In this document: positions 17,507 through 26,592 of the stretch, in pieces
Layout: each line of letters starts with the position of its first letter
Position numbering within the stretch: the stretch's first letter is position 1
DNA from: Thalassovita taeanensis
GTDB taxonomy: Bacteria; Pseudomonadota; Alphaproteobacteria; Rhodobacterales; Rhodobacteraceae
Reading direction: 5' to 3'
DNA: 64,000 nt
Assembly: GCF_900110775.1 (NCBI RefSeq)
Contig: NZ_FOEP01000007.1
Span: 122,427-186,426 of the forward strand
The notes under the pieces: generated by a model
Databases searched by the model: none
Seen by the model: only the letters and a program-made list of their open reading frames with translations
Told to the model about the DNA's origin: nothing
Program-made: the position numbers and the translations under genes

Positions 17507-18708
17507 TAGCTAACCTTGTTTTTTGGTGTCATCAGGAGTGGACCATAGACAAGAGCAAAGCCGATGAACGCAAGGCACCAAAGCGCTGCGGATATGGAAT
17601 AAAGCTCGAAGGCCGAAACCGACCATATACCTGCAGCAACCCGCGCAAAAACCGCCCCGAAGAGCGCGAGATAGACACCGGTCGTGGCACCCCCTGCTGT
17701 CAGCGCCCGTCCGGTATGTCCAAGTGTGGCGCGGGTCATGACAGCCAATGTCATCATCCCGATTGCGCCCGCCATCCACAGGTGCTGCGCTGATCCCGGT
17801 GCCACCAGATCAGGGCGCAGGATTGAGGCGCCAAGCGCAAGCGCCCCCAACGGCACAAAGGCATAGGCCAGATGCAAAACCCAAACCAGCGGCTCTGACG
17901 TCGTCCTATGTCCGGACCAGCGCGAGAGGCGGGCAAATTGGGCAAGCCCCACAAAAATCAGCGCGAAGGCGGTCAATGCATCCAACGGCCTCGCAACCCA
18001 AAGTGACAGCCCGGCAAGCGATAAAAGCAACACAGATTTGTCAAATCGCTGCATCGGTGGGATGGGGCGCGAAGGGTCGGAACGTTTGACCAACCAATTC
18101 CTTGTGAATGAGGGAACGATCCGCCCCCCAATAACGCTGATCATCATAATGCCTGCGGCTAGCCCGATCCGCAGTCCTATACCCTGCGACGGGGTTCCGC
18201 CACGGGCAGCCTCCCAATGGAAAATGGCCCCGCCGATGATCAGAAACACGACCAAGGCAAGCACGATCAGATTTTTCCAATTCCGTCCGGCAATGATCTC
18301 TCGGGCCAGCATTATCGCCAGTGAAGTCATGCAGGACAGATCAATCAGGAAAACCACGATCGGCGGCAGATACTGCGAAAAAGTGACCGCCAGCCGCCCC
18401 GCGACCCAAAGCCCTGCCAGAAAGGCAAGCCGCCATCCGACAACGGGCAAACGCCCGGTCCAGTTTGGAACCGCTGTGAGCAGAAAACCCGCCACCACCG
18501 CTACTAGGTATCCGAAAATGAATGCATGCGCGTGCCATGACACGGGGTCAAACGCAGTGGGTAGCTGAACGCCACCCGACAGCATACCAATCCACAGCAC
18601 CATCGCGACTGCCGCCCAGATTGCAGCAAGCAAGAAAAAGGGGCGAAACCCGAACGATAACACCGCAGGCCCAGTCCAGGCCCGAATCTGTGCTGCAGAA
18701 GTCTTCAT
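17506..18708 (-). CDS. nnrS: NnrS-family haem-copper membrane protein
   Basis: 400 residues with about twelve membrane segments. The start region LSFGFRPFFLLAA and WHAHAFIFGYLVAVVAGFLLTAVPNWTG are characteristic of NnrS, with conserved histidines for haem/copper. NnrS helps cells tolerate NO and is linked to denitrification in Rhodobacter. The ATG at 18708 has GGGAG upstream; a TTG five codons earlier is less likely. It overlaps nnrU and has a weak NnrR-type box upstream. Confidence 0.9.
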   Translation of the reverse strand: MKTSAAQIRAWTGPAVLSFGFRPFFLLAAIWAAVAMVLWIGMLSGGVQLPTAFDPVSWHAHAFIFGYLVAVVAGFLLTAVPNWTGRLPVVGWRLAFLAGLWVAGRLAVTFSQYLPPIVVFLIDLSCMTSLAIMLAREIIAGRNWKNLIVLALVVFLIIGGAIFHWEAARGGTPSQGIGLRIGLAAGIMMISVIGGRIVPSFTRNWLVKRSDPSRPIPPMQRFDKSVLLLSLAGLSLWVARPLDALTAFALIFVGLAQFARLSRWSGHRTTSEPLVWVLHLAYAFVPLGALALGASILRPDLVAPGSAQHLWMAGAIGMMTLAVMTRATLGHTGRALTAGGATTGVYLALFGAVFARVAAGIWSVSAFELYSISAALWCLAFIGFALVYGPLLMTPKNKVS

Positions 18709-18735
18709 TCGCGCCGCTCCCAATCGGTGCCTCTG

Positions 18736-18749
18736 TTGGCCTAGCGCAT
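18736..18749 (-). promoter_or_regulatory. weak NnrR-type box upstream of nnrS
   Basis: TTGGCCTAGCGCAT differs at the last base from TTG-N6-CGCAA. It sits 28 bases before the nnrS ATG. Position and similarity to the norC box make it plausible, but it is the poorest of the set. The following stretch, 18750-19042, shows no convincing gene. Confidence 0.35.
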
Positions 18750-19042
18750 AGGCGCAGCAGAAAGCCTCTGAGAGGGTGTGTGACGGAATTGCGATGACTG
18801 TTCCTTGCTCTTTCGCAATGAACGGTCGGGATGAGGGAAAAATTCAAATTCAAGAAAGCCCACGGCAAGACATCTTGAGAACAGCATATCCTCTGAAGGA
18901 TCCTGACCAGTGCCACAACGCTGATGCTTTGCGGGTGGCGCACCTGTTCGCTTGAAAGCCATCATGCAACTCGTGCAAACAAACGGCTCCTTGTTTGAGC
19001 GATCATCATGGCTGTTCGGTGACGATGGTATCAAGGTTGCGG

Positions 19043-19275
19043 CCCGTCCATGGAGATTATGACATCAGCCTCAGTCAGGGTTACGGTCCATCCGGGAACA
19101 CTGAACTGCGAGTCCTGATTGGTCTTCATGATCTCGTGCTGGCCGTATTTAGCGATGGCTCCATTCAGCGCCGCACCACAGAGGCTGGCGTCCGGCCTGT
19201 TCGACAGCCGCCGTGCCAGCCCCTTGCGGGCGGCACAGTTCATGATTGCCACCAGACACAGGAACCCGTCCCATC
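19043..19275 (-). pseudogene. IS3-family transposase (OrfB) remnant, second copy
   Basis: On the reverse strand, GFLCLVAIMNCAARKG, LARRLSN, AALNGAIAKYGQHEIM and QFSVPGW are followed by ISMDG. These are consecutive OrfB integrase blocks. The catalytic TDQG motif reads TNQD here, so the acidic residue is lost, and both ends are missing. It comes from a different IS3 element than the relic at 7784-8083. It lies in inverted orientation to it, on the other side of the denitrification cluster. Confidence 0.75.
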
Positions 19276-19482
19276 CAGCGTGTCTGATGGCAAAAGCACG
19301 GAAAGCCTGACCTCGAATGGCTACACTTTGGTCGCACACCCAAACCGCTCTTTCAGCCGCGAATGCCGAGGATGAACACAATGCGGGAACTCATATCTTT
19401 CCCGCCGATTGACCCGATGCTATCTGTTATTCCAATTTGAGCCGATTTTTTTCAATAATTTCAATCATAGGATGGGCTTCAC

Positions 19483-20924
19483 ATGCCCAACAACTATAGT
19501 CTTCAGGGCTTCGGCATCGAATTCATAGGTACCGATCAGCCCGTCTCCTTCTAGGCGCGCACCTTTGCAATCATCGGTCGCAGCGGAGAAGCGCCCGAAC
19601 TGATGTATAGCTGCACCGGCAACAGCGCAGACGACACCACGGCTGAGTTCAATAGCCAAGGCATCATTTGGAGCGCGAGCGGCGGTAAGGACCTACTGCG
19701 AGACTACAGTGGTAGCGACCAGATTGACGGCGATGACGGCAATGACGAGATCACCCCCGGCACCAACACTGGCATAGACGTCGTCCATACCGGCCTTGGT
19801 AGGCGACATTGTGGACTACTCGACCTCGACCTACGGGTTTCAGGAACTCAGCTATGCGGGCGATGCCGTTCCGGTCGACGTATATATCGACGGCGAGGAA
19901 AATATCGGTGACATTCAGCAGGGGCCCATCACCATTGATATTGACCGTTACTATAGCGAGACTTATTATTTCGACCTTTCAATGCGCAACTCCTACGACG
20001 CGCTGATCAACGTCGCTACAGCGATGGATACGATCAGCAATCCGCTGGGCGGGCTCAGCATCGTCGGCACCTCGGGTGATGACTACTTCTCAGTTTCCAG
20101 CAAGATCGGTCAGTAGGTCAACTTCACCGGCGGTGACAGGATCGATTCTTACGACAGCGTGGGCGAAGGCTTGATGCGCCTGACATTCATCGGGGCGCCC
20201 GGCGGGGCCCAGGTGGACCTGAACACCGGCGTGATCGCCAACGACGGCTACGGCACCGCGACGATCATCGGCCAGCCTTGGGAGCTGCGCGGCACAGCGC
20301 AGGCTGATATGTTCACTGGATCGCTCCGGGATGAATCCTTTATCCTCGAAGGCGGCGAGGGCTTAGACCAGCTTCGCTATGACCTGACCGGTGTGGAAAA
20401 TCTGAACGTCGATCTGGAAGCGATTCAGGCCACAGGTCTCTGGGGTGGAGTTTACTCATAGCATCAGCAATATCGAAGGGGGGGCACGGCAGCGCGGATC
20501 ACGACGTGATCAAAGGCAACGCGGCGAACAACCAGCCGAGTGGCGCAGAGGGGAACGACGAATTGCTTGGGGGTGCCGGGAGTGACACGATCATCGGCGG
20601 ATATGGTGCGGACTCGATTCATGGCGGCGATGGAGATGATGTGCCGACCGGTTCTATCATCTGGGTACTGCCGACCACGAGTCTGATTGGGTTCAGGACA
20701 ATACAGCGGCGGATGGAGATGTGCTGATATTTGGTGGCGCGGCCACCCGCGACGAATTCCAGTCAACGTCTCCGAAACGGCGAGCGCGGGGACGGCGGGC
20801 GTTGAGGAGGGCTTCGTGATTTTCCGCCCCCACGGGTCAGATCTTGTGGGCGCTTGTCGATGGCGCGGCGCAGGAGGAACTCAACCTGGTAATTGTTGGC
20901 ACGACCTATGATCTATTAATGTGA
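19483..20924 (+). pseudogene. broken RTX-type calcium-binding secreted protein gene
   Basis: An ATG at 19483 with an AGGATGG site upstream opens a frame that stops after 23 codons (TAG). Coding resumes in other frames: SGSDQIDGDDGNDEI, then IVGTSGDDYFSV with a stop, then DRIDSYDSVGEG, and finally GNDELLGGAGSDTIIGG and DSIHGGDGDD, RTX GGxGxD nonapeptides. It ends with IVGTTYDLL and TGA at 20922-20924. At least two stops and several frameshifts are present, so it is not translated as one protein. Intact relatives are secreted by type I systems; no transporter is nearby. Confidence 0.8.
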
Positions 20925-20929
20925 TCCTG

Positions 20930-21065
20930 CGCTTTGTTGCACAAATCACCTGATGAGATTCACCTTGTGAACGCAACAAGATAGCGTGCGGTAACGAGAA
21001 ACTGGACACTATCGACTTACGAGACCGAGAACTGGCTAGGCTATGATAAAGCGCTGAAGACGCTC
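20930..21065 (+). pseudogene. IS5-family-like element fragment
   Basis: CTTTGTTGCACAAATCAC at 20932-20949 resembles terminal sequences of IS5-group elements. About 60 bases on, the codons from 21009 read LSTYETENWLGYDKALK, like the N-terminal block of IS5-type transposases. The rest of the gene is absent. The call rests on short matches. Confidence 0.5.
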
Positions 21066-21067
21066 AG

Positions 21068-21099
21068 ATCTCTGCCCCCAGCACGTTGGGGGCAGAGAT
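21068..21099. repeat. 13-bp perfect inverted repeat (strong hairpin)
   Basis: ATCTCTGCCCCCA and TGGGGGCAGAGAT flank a 6-base loop. No T-run follows on either strand. It sits exactly between the IS5-like fragment and the MFS fragment, so it may be an element end or a leftover transcription stop. Confidence 0.7.
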
Positions 21100-21195
21100 G
21101 GTTGCCGCGGGTAAACGGCAAATGTCAGACTGATACGCCACCTGACTGTTGGTGAGTTTGGTACATATGGGCGGAGTTATCGCTTCGCGCCGCCG

Positions 21196-21395
21196 ACATG
21201 TGGCCAGTGCCGGGCGGATGAGGTTTCTAGATCGTAGGCAAGACGCGATAGCGACAGGGTCCGGGTGTAACGGTCCTCTTTGGGCAGGATGTCGGGGATC
21301 GCCGCCTGCGAGGTGGGCGTGAACGCGGCAAAGGCGGATCGGAGCACGAAGATCAGCAGGTAGACCTGCCAAACCTCGCTGACGAATGGCAGACA
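21196..21395 (-). pseudogene. MFS transporter fragment
   Basis: The reverse strand reads LPFVSEVWQVYLLIFVL, then FAAFTPTSQAAIPDIL, then EDRYTRTLSLSRLAYDLE, a contiguous piece of a major-facilitator drug-efflux-like protein (around helices 3-4). Both sides lack the remainder and no start or stop fits. It is a truncated remnant, consistent with the decayed surroundings (20925-21498). Confidence 0.65.
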
Positions 21396-21498
21396 GAGCG
21401 AAACCGGTCATTCGTGAAAGTGCTAAAGCCACCGTGAGAACCACCCCGGATGCCCCACGTCAAACTCCAACCATTATGCGATCGGCTTGGTGTCTCGG

Positions 21499-22152
21499 TC
21501 ATTGCGTCAGCCGATCAGCCTCGTCCATCAACCGGACGACGTCCTCATCTGATGTTTGGCCGAAATCCACATAGTGTGCACCGACCGCGATCAGCCTCTG
21601 CGGCTTTAGCAAACACACGATCTCGTCGACTTCGGAGCGGAATTCCTCAAGCGTATCCGGCGCGGCGACTGGCACTGCCAATACCAGTTTTGCCGGTTTG
21701 CGCAGCCGCACTGCTTTGAGCGAGGCGCGCATCGTCGCTCCGGTTGCGATGCCGTCATCAACAACGATGGCCGTCCGCCCCTCGATTGGGATCGACCCAC
21801 GACCCTTTAGATAGAGGTCACGTCTGCGCCGTATCTCTACCAATTTGGTCTGCGCCATGCGGTCTATGTCGTCGTGCGAGAGCTCGGCATGTTCGGCGAC
21901 GGCCTCGTTGATGGCGAGTTGGGGATGGTCACCATTTACGATGGCCGCCACGGCGAGTTCTGGTTGTGTCGGCACACCGATCTTGCGGACCATCACAAGA
22001 TCCATCGGCGCTCGAAGCGCTCGCACGACCTCGATCGCGACGGGCACGCCGCCGCGCGGCAGCGCCAGAATGACCGGATCACCATAGCCCTTGCGGACAA
22101 GCTCGGCGGCGAGTGCTTTTCCAGCCTCCGTTCGGTTGACAAATTCGTTCAT
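21499..22152 (-). CDS. phosphoribosyltransferase-family protein
   Basis: 217 residues with the PRPP-binding loop AIVVDDGIATGAT and N-terminal ILALPRGGVPVA, typical of stand-alone PRTase-fold proteins annotated as putative phosphoribosyltransferases. The ATG at 22152 overlaps the stop of the hydrolase gene upstream (ATGA) and has a GGAGAGGGG ribosome site. The pair often occurs together, or fused, in anaerobic/stress regulons. No true substrate is known for this subgroup. An FNR-type box precedes the pair. Confidence 0.85.
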   Translation of the reverse strand: MNEFVNRTEAGKALAAELVRKGYGDPVILALPRGGVPVAIEVVRALRAPMDLVMVRKIGVPTQPELAVAAIVNGDHPQLAINEAVAEHAELSHDDIDRMAQTKLVEIRRRRDLYLKGRGSIPIEGRTAIVVDDGIATGATMRASLKAVRLRKPAKLVLAVPVAAPDTLEEFRSEVDEIVCLLKPQRLIAVGAHYVDFGQTSDEDVVRLMDEADRLTQ

Positions 22153-22808
22153 GATCCCCTCTCCGCCTGTGTGAAATGCTCTTCGAACCAAGTCCCGGCC
22201 AAGTTGACGACCTGCTCCAAGGTTCCGGGCTCTTCGAAAAGATGCGTAGCACCGGGCACGATTTCGAGCTTCCATGTGCAGGTAAGCCGTTCCGCTGCGG
22301 CCTCGTTTAACCCGATCACCTGATAGTCATCACCACCGACAATCAGAAGTACGGGCGCGTGAACCCGCGCCAGCGCATCGTCCGCCAGATCGGGGCGCCC
22401 CCCACGCGAAACCACAGCCACGACATGGGACGGCGCACGCGCCGCCGCAACCAGCGCAGCCGCCGCTCCGGTGCTTGCTCCGAAAAGCCCGATCGGTAGC
22501 GCCGGAATGTCCAGATTGGCCTGCGCCCAAGAGATCGCGTCGATCATCCGCGTGCTCAACAGCTTGATATCGAATACGTTCGAGCGATCCTGAGTCTCCT
22601 CCTCTGTGAGCAGATCGAAAAGAAGCGTGGCAATCGCTCGCTTCTCCAATTCTTCGGCGACGAAATTGTTTCGAACGCTCAGGTGGCTGCTGCCTGCACC
22701 ATGGGCAAAAATCACCAACCCCAAAGGTTCCGGTGGCAGGCGAAGAAACCCCTCGAGCCCCTTCGACCCAACGGAAACAGTTCGTTTGCGTGACACAAAG
22801 ATAGACAT
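22149..22808 (-). CDS. alpha/beta hydrolase (dienelactone-hydrolase-like)
   Basis: 219 residues. The nucleophile elbow is GLFGASTGAA (Ser), the acid lies in IVGGDDYQV (Asp), and the base is in VPGATHLFEE (His), completing a catalytic triad. FAHGAGSSHLSVRN gives the oxyanion region. The start at 22808 has TGGAG upstream; an earlier ATG 12 codons up is not supported. It is the first gene of a two-gene operon with the phosphoribosyltransferase. Substrate unknown. Confidence 0.85.
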   Translation of the reverse strand: MSIFVSRKRTVSVGSKGLEGFLRLPPEPLGLVIFAHGAGSSHLSVRNNFVAEELEKRAIATLLFDLLTEEETQDRSNVFDIKLLSTRMIDAISWAQANLDIPALPIGLFGASTGAAAALVAAARAPSHVVAVVSRGGRPDLADDALARVHAPVLLIVGGDDYQVIGLNEAAAERLTCTWKLEIVPGATHLFEEPGTLEQVVNLAGTWFEEHFTQAERGS

Positions 22809-22880
22809 CCAAATCTCCAGAGATAATCGCGTTTCTGCCATCATTCAGCGCAAGTATCGTCGGAATGGGAGCACCCGGCA

Positions 22881-22894
22881 TTGACGTCAATCAA
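22881..22894 (-). promoter_or_regulatory. FNR-type box upstream of the hydrolase-phosphoribosyltransferase operon
   Basis: TTGACGTCAATCAA fits TTGAY-N4-ATCAA, one base from the strict FNR consensus TTGAT-N4-ATCAA. It is 73 bases before the hydrolase ATG at 22808. It suggests oxygen-dependent control by an FnrL-type protein not encoded in this window. Confidence 0.55.
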
Positions 22895-23048
22895 CGCCAA
22901 AGCGAATGTTTTAAAAACATGAAGACAATTTAAAGCCCACCTTCGGCACGCTCATCTCAGACTATCAAATGCTGCCATCCATGCTTGCCGTAGTGACGAT
23001 CCACCAGCAAAGTCTACAAAGCAGCTATCCCCATAGAGGAGATGCAAC

Positions 23049-23441
23049 ATGGATCGCTTCACCGGCGGTTGCCTGTGCGGCAAAGTTCGGGTCGTGGCTC
23101 AGGGCCGCCCATATCGGGTCGGCATTTGCCATTGTCTGGAATGCCGCAAACATCATGGTGCCCTTTTCCATGCGTCGGCGGTTTTCCCGCGGGAGGCAGT
23201 GATCATAGATGGCGAAACGCACGACTACGCTGGACGGTTCTTCTGCCCTCTATGTGGCTCGTCCGTTTTCTCATGCACTTCAGATGAAATCGAAGTGCAT
23301 CTTGGATCCCTCGATGCACCCGACCAACTGATACCATCATATGAACTCTGGACCGTTCGCCGCGAGTCTTGGTTGCCGTCTTTTCCGCTCAAAGGACGAT
23401 ACGAACGCGGTCGCGACGACACTGGTCGTTCTGAGGGCTGA
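23049..23441 (+). CDS. GFA-family (CENP-V/GFA) zinc protein
   Basis: 130 residues with the zinc cysteines CLCGKV (7-12 region), CHCLECRKHHGA and CPLCGSSVFS, the pattern of the glutathione-dependent formaldehyde-activating-enzyme-like family. Despite the family name, the activity of most members is unproved. GAGGAG precedes the ATG. It stands alone between the decayed region and tex. Confidence 0.88.
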   Translation: MDRFTGGCLCGKVRVVAQGRPYRVGICHCLECRKHHGALFHASAVFPREAVIIDGETHDYAGRFFCPLCGSSVFSCTSDEIEVHLGSLDAPDQLIPSYELWTVRRESWLPSFPLKGRYERGRDDTGRSEG

Positions 23442-23524
23442 AGCGCATTGTCAGCCCAGACCGGGATATACCCGGCCATCCGGTGCTATGTTGCGGGCTC
23501 TCTTGAGCGGACATCTGTGATCAT

Positions 23525-23604
23525 TTCTACAGTTCTACAGTTCTACAGTTCTACAGTTCTACAGTTCTACAGTTCTACAGTTCTACAGTTCTACAGTTCT
23601 GCAG
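23525..23604. repeat. 8-bp tandem repeat, ten units
   Basis: TTCTACAG is repeated nine times exactly and a tenth time with one change (TTCTGCAG). It occupies the region downstream of the GFA gene and starts 57 bases past the tex stop codon on the tex transcript strand. The unit is not a multiple of three and no credible ORF runs through it, so length changes would not alter a protein. Such arrays are prone to slippage and may vary between strains. Confidence 0.97.
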
Positions 23605-23660
23605 ACGGAATGGCGGCTGAGCGGGATGAAATCGTCACTGGGCCAAGTTTGCGCGACAGC

Positions 23661-25982
23661 TCAAGAGCCGTTGGTCGGTCGCTTCATGGCCGCCGCTAGG
23701 GCCGACCCCAATGAGCCCTGACTTGTCCCCGCTGGTGGCCGCGCCGTTGCGGATTTCGCCACGCGGGCCGGTTTTGGTTTTTCAGCGTCGCGTCGACCCG
23801 GTGATGAGGCGGCGCTGTTGTCTTTGCGCATGGTCAGGCCGATGCGCTTGCGCGGCACGTCGACTTCGGTCACCCGGACACGCACTACGTCACCGGCTTT
23901 CACAACCTCATGCGGGTCCTTCACAAAGCGATCCGCAAGTTGGCTGACATGCACCAACCCGTCCTGATGTACACCGATGTCGACGAAGGCTCCGAAGGCC
24001 GCAACGTTGGTTACGGTACCTTCCAGCGACATGCCGGGCTTGAGGTCTGTGATGCTATCGATACCCTCGGCAAAGGTGGCGGTCTTGAAGGTCGGGCGCG
24101 GGTCGCGGCCTGGTTTTTCCAGTTCCGTCAGAATATCGCGGATGGTGGGCAAGCCAAAGCTGGCGTCAACAAACTGTTCAGCCCGCAGGCCCGCAAGCGC
24201 GCTGCTATCGCCCATGATCGCGCGGATGTCACGGCCACAGGCCTGCACGATCTTGCGCGCAACACCATATGCCTCGGGGTGAACTGATGACGCGTCAAGC
24301 GGCTCGGTGCCATCTGTGATGCGCAAGAAGCCCGCGCATTGTACAAACGCCTTTGGCCCCAGCCCAGACACCTTGAGCAGCGCTTTGCGGGTGGCAAAAG
24401 GGCCGTTGGCATCACGGTGCGCGACGATGGCCTGCGCCAGCGAGGGCCCCAGCCCCGCGATATGCGCCAGCAGCGGGGCGGAGGCCATGTTAAGATCAAC
24501 ACCGACTGCGTTCACCGCATCCTCGACCACGGCGGCAAGGGATTGCGCGAGACGACGCTGATCCACGTCGTGCTGATACTGGCCAACGCCGATGGCCTGC
24601 GGCTCAATCTTCACCAATTCGGCCAAAGGGTCTTGCAAGCGGCGGGCGATGGACACCGCCCCGCGCAGCGACACGTCAATGTCGGGGAATTCCTGCGACG
24701 CCAGTTCGGACGCGGAATAGACCGAGGCACCTGCCTCAGAGACGATGACCGGCGTGGGGCGCGGACTGCCTGCGGGTAAGCGTTTGATCACATCCGCGAC
24801 CAGCCGTTCGGACTCGCGGCTTGCGGTGCCATTGCCAATGGCGATCAGCGCGATGCCGTGGCGGCGGATCATCTGGGTCAGGGTTTCTTCAGCGCCACGC
24901 AGGTCGTTGCGAGGCTGGAAGGGATATATCGTTGCGGTGTCCAGCAGCTTGCCTGTTTCATCCACAACGGCAATCTTGCACCCCGTCCGGATGCCGGGGT
25001 CGAGTCCCAGGGTTGCGCGCGCGCCAGCGGGAGCGGCCAAAAGCAGGTCGCGCAGGTTGCGGGCAAAGACATCGATCGCGGCCGCATGGGCGCGGCGGCG
25101 CAGGTCGGTCATGAGATCCATAAACATCGACAGGCTGAGCTTGGTATTCCACGCCCAGCTTGCAGCCCCTCGCAACCAAAGATCGCCCGGGGCCTCACCA
25201 GAAATCCCGATCTCGGTGGCGATAATGCGGACAACCCGTGGAAGACCGGCTTCGGGCTCGGGGGCGATGTTGATGGTGACGATTTCTTCCTTGGCAGCCC
25301 GCAGGATGGCCAAGGCACGGTGCGACGGGATCGTGGCCCATTTCTCGCTATGATCAAAATAGTCCGAGAACTTCGCCCCAATCTGCTCTTTTCCGGCGGT
25401 CACTCGGGCGGTGATCAGGGCCTCTTGCTGCATGACTTGGCGCAAGCGCCCCAGTAGGGCGGCGTTTTCGCCCAGTTCTTCGACCAAGATATCCCGCGCA
25501 CCGGTCAAGGCGTCTTTTTGCGTAGGGACGGCATCACAGATATATGCCTGCGCCAGCACGGCGGGATCAGCGGCGCGGTGCGCGAGAATCGAGCGCAACA
25601 GCGGTTCCAGACCGTTTTCGCGGGCGATCATCGCTTTGGTGCGCCGCTTGGGTTTGAAGGGAAGATAAAGGTCCTCCAGCACCGCTTTGGTGTCTGCGGC
25701 GGCGATATTGCGGGCCAGCAAGTCGGTCAGTTTGCCCTGAGATGTAATCTCCCCAAGAATACTTGCCCGCCGCTTTTCCAGATCGCGCAGATAGTCCAGC
25801 CGCTCGGCCAGCCGACGCAACTGCGTGTCGTCCAGACCACCCGTTGCCTCTTTGCGGTAACGCGCGACAAAGGGGACCGTATCGCCGCCATCAAGCAAAG
25901 CGACCGTGGCGGTGACCTGCTCAGGACGCGCGCCGATGTCTGCGGCAATATTGCGGGCAATGCGATCTGCGGCGACGGTCAT
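23661..25982 (-). CDS. tex: Tex-family RNA-binding transcription accessory protein
   Basis: 773 residues in the usual Tex order: an N-terminal helical region (VPFVARYRKEATGGLDD), a YqgF/RNase-H-like domain (LGLDPGIRTGCKIAVVD), helix-hairpin-helix repeats (IAGLGPSLAQAIV, VSGLGPKAFVQ) and a C-terminal S1 domain (GMSLEGTVTNVAAFGAFVDIG to RIGLTMR), with a basic Pro/Ala tail. The ATG at 25982 has AGGAG upstream; longer in-frame starts run into an IS relic. It is a housekeeping-type gene embedded in a decayed region. Confidence 0.95.
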   Translation of the reverse strand: MTVAADRIARNIAADIGARPEQVTATVALLDGGDTVPFVARYRKEATGGLDDTQLRRLAERLDYLRDLEKRRASILGEITSQGKLTDLLARNIAAADTKAVLEDLYLPFKPKRRTKAMIARENGLEPLLRSILAHRAADPAVLAQAYICDAVPTQKDALTGARDILVEELGENAALLGRLRQVMQQEALITARVTAGKEQIGAKFSDYFDHSEKWATIPSHRALAILRAAKEEIVTINIAPEPEAGLPRVVRIIATEIGISGEAPGDLWLRGAASWAWNTKLSLSMFMDLMTDLRRRAHAAAIDVFARNLRDLLLAAPAGARATLGLDPGIRTGCKIAVVDETGKLLDTATIYPFQPRNDLRGAEETLTQMIRRHGIALIAIGNGTASRESERLVADVIKRLPAGSPRPTPVIVSEAGASVYSASELASQEFPDIDVSLRGAVSIARRLQDPLAELVKIEPQAIGVGQYQHDVDQRRLAQSLAAVVEDAVNAVGVDLNMASAPLLAHIAGLGPSLAQAIVAHRDANGPFATRKALLKVSGLGPKAFVQCAGFLRITDGTEPLDASSVHPEAYGVARKIVQACGRDIRAIMGDSSALAGLRAEQFVDASFGLPTIRDILTELEKPGRDPRPTFKTATFAEGIDSITDLKPGMSLEGTVTNVAAFGAFVDIGVHQDGLVHVSQLADRFVKDPHEVVKAGDVVRVRVTEVDVPRKRIGLTMRKDNSAASSPGRRDAEKPKPARVAKSATARPPAGTSQGSLGSALAAAMKRPTNGS

Positions 25983-26175
25983 GGCGAGCTCCTTTTGGCT
26001 GTCGGATTCCCGTGATAGCGTCGCAGGCATCGGCCGCCAAGCCCTCGTTGGTTTTCTGCTGTTTTGCTTCATCGTCAACGGGCGACATCATGCCGCTGTT
26101 CGCGTGTTTGCGAGATTGATCGGAAAGCATCTCAATGGAACCGAACACATCCGGCCTTGCCGCGTCGCGTGTGAC

Positions 26176-26340
26176 ATACGCTCGTCGCCTGATCCGTTCG
26201 CGCTTCAATCGTTTGATCTCGGTGGCGTGCTCAGCGCCTTCAGTTCGCCGTTGTGGCGGCCTAAAAAACTGCACCTTCCAAGTGTAAAGCGCCTTGGTGC
26301 TAATCCCCAGCCGTTCGGCGACAGACACCGTCAACGGCTC
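26176..26340 (-). pseudogene. IS3-family OrfA remnant
   Basis: The reverse strand encodes SVAERLGISTKALYTWKVQF followed by EIKRLKRER, the helix-turn-helix and leucine-rich start of an IS3 OrfA. It has no proper start, breaks off after RRRAYVT and has no OrfB next to it. It lies between tex and tRNA-Gln; 25983-26175 and 26341-26592 hold nothing else I recognise. Confidence 0.6.
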
Positions 26341-26592
26341 TATCAACCACCTGAAAGGCTCAGGGTGGTTGTGGTATACGATGACTGTCTGGCAGGCGGA
26401 ATATCGACTGACCGCGTTGGACTGCGTGTTCGTTAGGTGTGAATTTGCGAATTTCACGGCAGCGGGGCAGATTTTGGAAAAAACAGAGAAAGAAACAGGT
26501 TTTATCCCGTGAGATCCCAGTCTTGGGCGGTCAAGGTTCCAAGTTGGACTGGTTAGGTTCCAATTTTGACCGAACATCACACTAGGGAGTAC

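Noticed and set aside
18741..19034. Reverse 97-codon frame with a CTSC motif between nnrS and the IS3 relic
   Set aside because: No ribosome site, no homology recognised and the region is decayed.
23525..23604. CRISPR-like array
   Set aside because: Units are 8 bp with no spacers, so it is a simple tandem repeat; no cas gene in the window.
23448..23699. Short forward frame through the TTCTACAG array
   Set aside because: Encodes only a repetitive peptide, has no ribosome site and overlaps the tex end.
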